Shown: positions 19,475 to 22,843 of the stretch, one piece after another
Numbering within the stretch: position 1 is the stretch's first letter
Layout of the letters: each line of letters starts with the position of its first letter
From: Phallusia fumigata
Taxonomy: Eukaryota > Chordata > Ascidiacea > Phlebobranchia > Ascidiidae
Length of the DNA stretch: 22,843 nucleotides
Reading direction: 5' to 3'
Assembly (NCBI GenBank): GCA_008931825.1
Contig: QXVZ01020950.1
Location: 1 to 22,843 of the forward strand
Translations under genes and position numbers: made by a program
The notes under the pieces: model-generated
What the model was told of the DNA's origin: nothing
Seen by the model: only the letters and a program-made list of their open reading frames with translations
Database searches by the model: none

Positions 19475-22400
19475 TTAATTTGTGTTTGAAACCCTATCTG
19501 ATTTTAATGATTTTGAAAACCAGGGCTCAGCGGATCCCTTGCATTTAGCAAATAATTTATCGATGACGTTTGAGTAAAGGATTGGATTGAGAGCGCTGTT
19601 AATTGGAAGCAAAATGATCGCAGCTATAGAGTATGATATGTTATCGATCTGTACTCCGTTGAAGTGGATGAAAACCATGATGGAAAGTGGAATCCAGCAA
19701 CAGAAGTCGGTCAGGATCAAGCGAACAACTTTGCGCTGAATGTCTGGAAATTAAGATAGGTTTAAATGAATGTAGTTGACTTAAAGAGAAAGAAATAAAA
19801 AAGACTACTAACTGTCGGAAACTTTGTCGCCGTTGCCGGTTTTTCTAGCTGACGCCTTAACTTTGAAAATAATTGCAACATATGTAATCGCAACGTAAAT
19901 GAAAGTAAGGAAGTTTAAAATTGAAATTGCAAGGGAGAATCTCCAAGGGCCATCTTCCCGGGTCACAAACAGGTTTGGAATGCACACGCTGTTGGCACTG
20001 TAATATCTGGAAAGATGCAATTGTCAAATACACTAGAGGCAAAATTTTAAGCAGTTTGAAGTCAACCTACCCTAAAAGTTTAGTAATTTGCAAATTATTT
20101 TCCAATGAAGGGTACGCGGAAAAAAATTCCTGCAATCCATTCCAGGTTGTAATATCCGACACTTGCTGTACCAAAGAGTCAGACTGAAGCGACAATTGTT
20201 GGGAATATGTTAGTAATTTGATGGTGAAGTTTTTCGCGGCATCAAATGAAACGACAACGTTGCTGAAGAAGGGATTGGTCTTTATCAAAGCCTGATCAAC
20301 GAATGTACTTTGCAGATTGGTTGCGAGAGGAACAAGAGCTATGGTTATGGAAATCGCCCAAATAGACCCCACCAATGCAAGTGTAAACCGAAAGCTTGGT
20401 TTGCTCAAGGCAACAAACGGCTGTAAAACAAATAAAACTGTGTTATTAAGAGAGTCGAAACTTGCAGGACAATCAAATCAGCCTATGTAATTCTCACTGC
20501 GAATGATAAAATCGATTTCGCCAAACAAATGGAATTATCACTTCCAAACAAGAAGTAACGTATGTAAACGATTTCAAGGTATGATTATTTTGCCAGCCAT
20601 TTAGCGTGGTTAAGTCGGCAATGATCTCACACTGTTCTTAATTGGCAATTAAATAGGTTTACAATAATACACAACAGATTTTACCTTAGAGACTGCGTAA
20701 AGTCTGGAAATGGTTAAAAACAACATCGTCAGCACAGACGTTTCGCTGGACAGGACAACCAGTACTCCCATTGCCACACACGATTTGCTGCTGAGCCATT
20801 CCAGTGATCTCGAGCAATAACTTCCACTGTAAACTGCGCCTGCTATTCCCAACATGAAGAGGTAAATTGACATGAGAAAGTCGGCAACCGCTAGATTTAA
20901 CACCAGCATGTGATTGGTGCGCAGTGAAGCGCCTCGCTCCTTGTTGAAAACTTTCTTCAGAGCTCTGCTTTCGCCGATGATAACAGTCTAAACAATGTTT
21001 TAGATGCTTACAGTCATGTCATATTCGTTGCTATAGCCATAAGACCATTGTACAATCCATTGCTTACATAACTTGTTGCACAACAATACCTGGTTGCACA
21101 ATTATGAAAACAGTCCAAACTTACTAGCAATAACAAAAATTAAATCTTTGGAAGAAAGTCAGAGAAAACGACATTCCTACCAAGTTTCCGACGAAAGCCA
21201 AAATCGCCATAATCCACACAATTGCACGAAGGGACGGCTTGGCAATAAGCTCGTACCTCGACGACAAAATGTTTGGATCCGAATAAAGCGTTTCGGAGCA
21301 CTCGTCACTCCAATCACTGCAGTCACCACGCCCGTCCAAGATCTGTGCACAATGACGAAATTGGGCAGAAGCTAAATAAACAATTGATTGAAGTCTTACC
21401 ATCCGCTGGGGCCTAATATATTTGGATTCAATGTATTGTCTTATTTGTCCAAAATATTTAGTTGTTTTGTTATTACAGATATGAAAACTTGTTTTAATTA
21501 GAAAAAACGACCGTCGATGATCGCTTGCTGTCTGTTCAGAGGGTCAGGTATTGCACATTATAATCACTCTTTACTATTTTATGTAGATTAATAAAAATTA
21601 AAAAGTAATATGTTCTCACATCATCAAAATACATAGAAATATCCAAACTTTCTGGAACCATCTTAATTTAGAGAGAGGGGCCTCAGGGCTTCATACAGAA
21701 TTATACATTATTGTTGTGAAACTTCTTGGTAGCCTGAAAAAATACGTAAAAAACGTACTTGACTATTTCTGATAAAAAATGGGCTTCCACTTTCGCAGTA
21801 AAATCTTCCATCTTCAGTGCAATTTGTTTCATCCTCAAAGTTGTCGCAATTGTGGTTAAAGTCACAAACTACAGCCTTTGACACAGAAATCTGTAAAGTA
21901 CGATTTATTTTTTTAAATGTTTTTTAATCTACGTCGTTGGACTTTTACAGTGCACTACTAAGCATCATGGAATGGCAGTTATTTTTGTACCTTTGAACCT
22001 TGGCGTGAAGGGCAGTAAAATCGTTCCGGACAGTTTTCTTTGCTCTCATCCGTTCCATTGTCACAATCCTTATAACCATCACACTTTTTATGTAGGGGTA
22101 TGCTCACCAAATTGCCATTCGGGCAATAAAATCTACATGCGAAATAAAACGTATTTTTCAGTTGCTTCATACACTACAGTAGAATATAAACTATGGGTGT
22201 TTTGGCTTGTAAATTTACGGACCTGGCGCTTTGTCGACTGAGGTTTTGTTGTGTTAAATATTTGTTGTGTTTTATAAAGTATCTGTTTGGGCGAATTATA
22301 ATAATTATACGAAAGTCAGTTGCTCAAAAACTGCTTAAACAGAGTAAAGTTTTTGTGTTTTTGACAAAATCGAATCAATACGAATGTTTTACCAGCAGAC

Positions 22401-22644
22401 AACTTTAAAATCCATGACCGTGTTTATGGATGAAATACTTCACTTGGGTTGACTAGAAGATTACAATACTGGTTGCAAAGGCTTTTTGCTGGATTTATAG
22501 TTTTATAATACAAATCAAACAATCGTACCTGTCTGGACAATCACTTTCATCACGGTTATCTACAGGACAGTCCACTTTTCCATCGCACTCGTATTTATTG
22601 CTTAATTTCACTGTAATGTTGACGGTTACGTTCCCCAAAACAAG
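19475..22644 (-). CDS. Paralogous LDLa GPCR, minus strand (5' end off window)
   Basis: Eight exons read on the minus strand: 22644-22529, 22132-21991, 21890-21759, 21342-21181, 20987-20685, 20420-20071, 20006-19813 and 19743-19475 (stop TAA). They give 555 codons in one frame. The first seven have the same lengths (116, 142, 132, 162, 303, 350 and 194) and phases as the last seven internal exons of the plus-strand receptor. The protein has LDLa modules ([65 protein letters not shown]), the same hinge, and a 7TM domain with [14 protein letters not shown] and NPILY. DRY is replaced by SRL. The 85-residue loop insertion is kept. The tail is shorter, ending soon after a CKGSAEP stretch, without the hydrophobic end of its sister. 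No poly(A) signal was identified with confidence. Confidence 0.85.
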
Positions 22645-22823
22645 CTGTCAAAAATGTGGTTTAAGCAGGTTTATTTATCCAGCGAAACACAACACAGATG
22701 GGCACTTGAGCTAATCTTTGATTTGATATGTAGAACTACTTTACTGTGGGAGGTCTATCAGGAGAAATGATATCGGAAGCAAGAGGCAAAAAAGACCCAA
22801 AAGTCAAGTTCCTGAAAATTTAC

Positions 22824-22843
22824 CAGTCCTGGCAGATATATTC
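22824..22843 (-). other. Possible next upstream exon of the minus-strand receptor, cut by window edge
   Basis: A donor-like GGTAAAT on the minus strand at 22823 onward would end an exon running off the right edge. One frame gives EYICQD, with a Cys placed like the FACHKF end of the plus-strand exon 14685-14937. However, the phase needed by the next exon (0) does not agree with that frame. The call is therefore tentative. Confidence 0.2.

Overview
The window looks like AT-rich animal nuclear DNA. It has short spliced exons with GT/AG junctions, hAT-type and SINE-type repeats, and metazoan-only domains (LDL-receptor class A, EGF, rhodopsin-type 7TM). An invertebrate chordate, perhaps a tunicate such as Ciona, is my best guess from the compact introns and the receptor type. 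This is inference: no species-diagnostic marker was seen. There are single N bases at 10172 and 13955.

Layout. Positions 1-1400 hold no gene I can defend, only two hairpin-forming inverted repeats. Positions 1396-1680 look like a CCAAT-rich, TATA-less promoter. From about 2783 to 8958 there are two plausible minus-strand exons (8584-8958 with a good ATG, and 2783-2880 ending in a stop). They are separated by repeat-rich DNA: a duplicated block of about 1.6 kb, a tandem pair of 0.5-kb repeats, a degenerate minisatellite and a truncated hAT-like element. An orphan EGF-like exon lies at 9058-9163 on the plus strand, followed by about 3 kb with little in it.

The core of the window is 12336-22843. 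Two closely related genes for LDLa-rich seven-transmembrane receptors lie tail to tail. The plus-strand copy (12336-18186, 13 exons, 913 codons visible, 5' end not found) has about eight or nine LDLa-like modules followed by a relaxin-receptor/LGR-like hinge and 7TM domain, with no leucine-rich repeats seen. The minus-strand copy (22644 down to 19475, 8 exons, 555 codons visible) continues off the right edge. The seven exons shared before the last one have identical lengths in both copies, with matching phases, so this is an inverted duplication. The 1.3 kb between the two stop codons carries a poly(A) signal and a complete 449-bp hAT-type MITE with an 8-bp target duplication.

The most unusual biology is in the receptors. 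There is a conserved insertion of about 85 residues in the second extracellular loop. The acidic residue of the D/E-R-Y motif is replaced by Thr or Ser. The membrane-proximal LDLa modules have lost the Cys1-Cys3 disulfide pair. The two copies would presumably be cell-surface receptors with related ligands, but no ligand can be inferred from the sequence.
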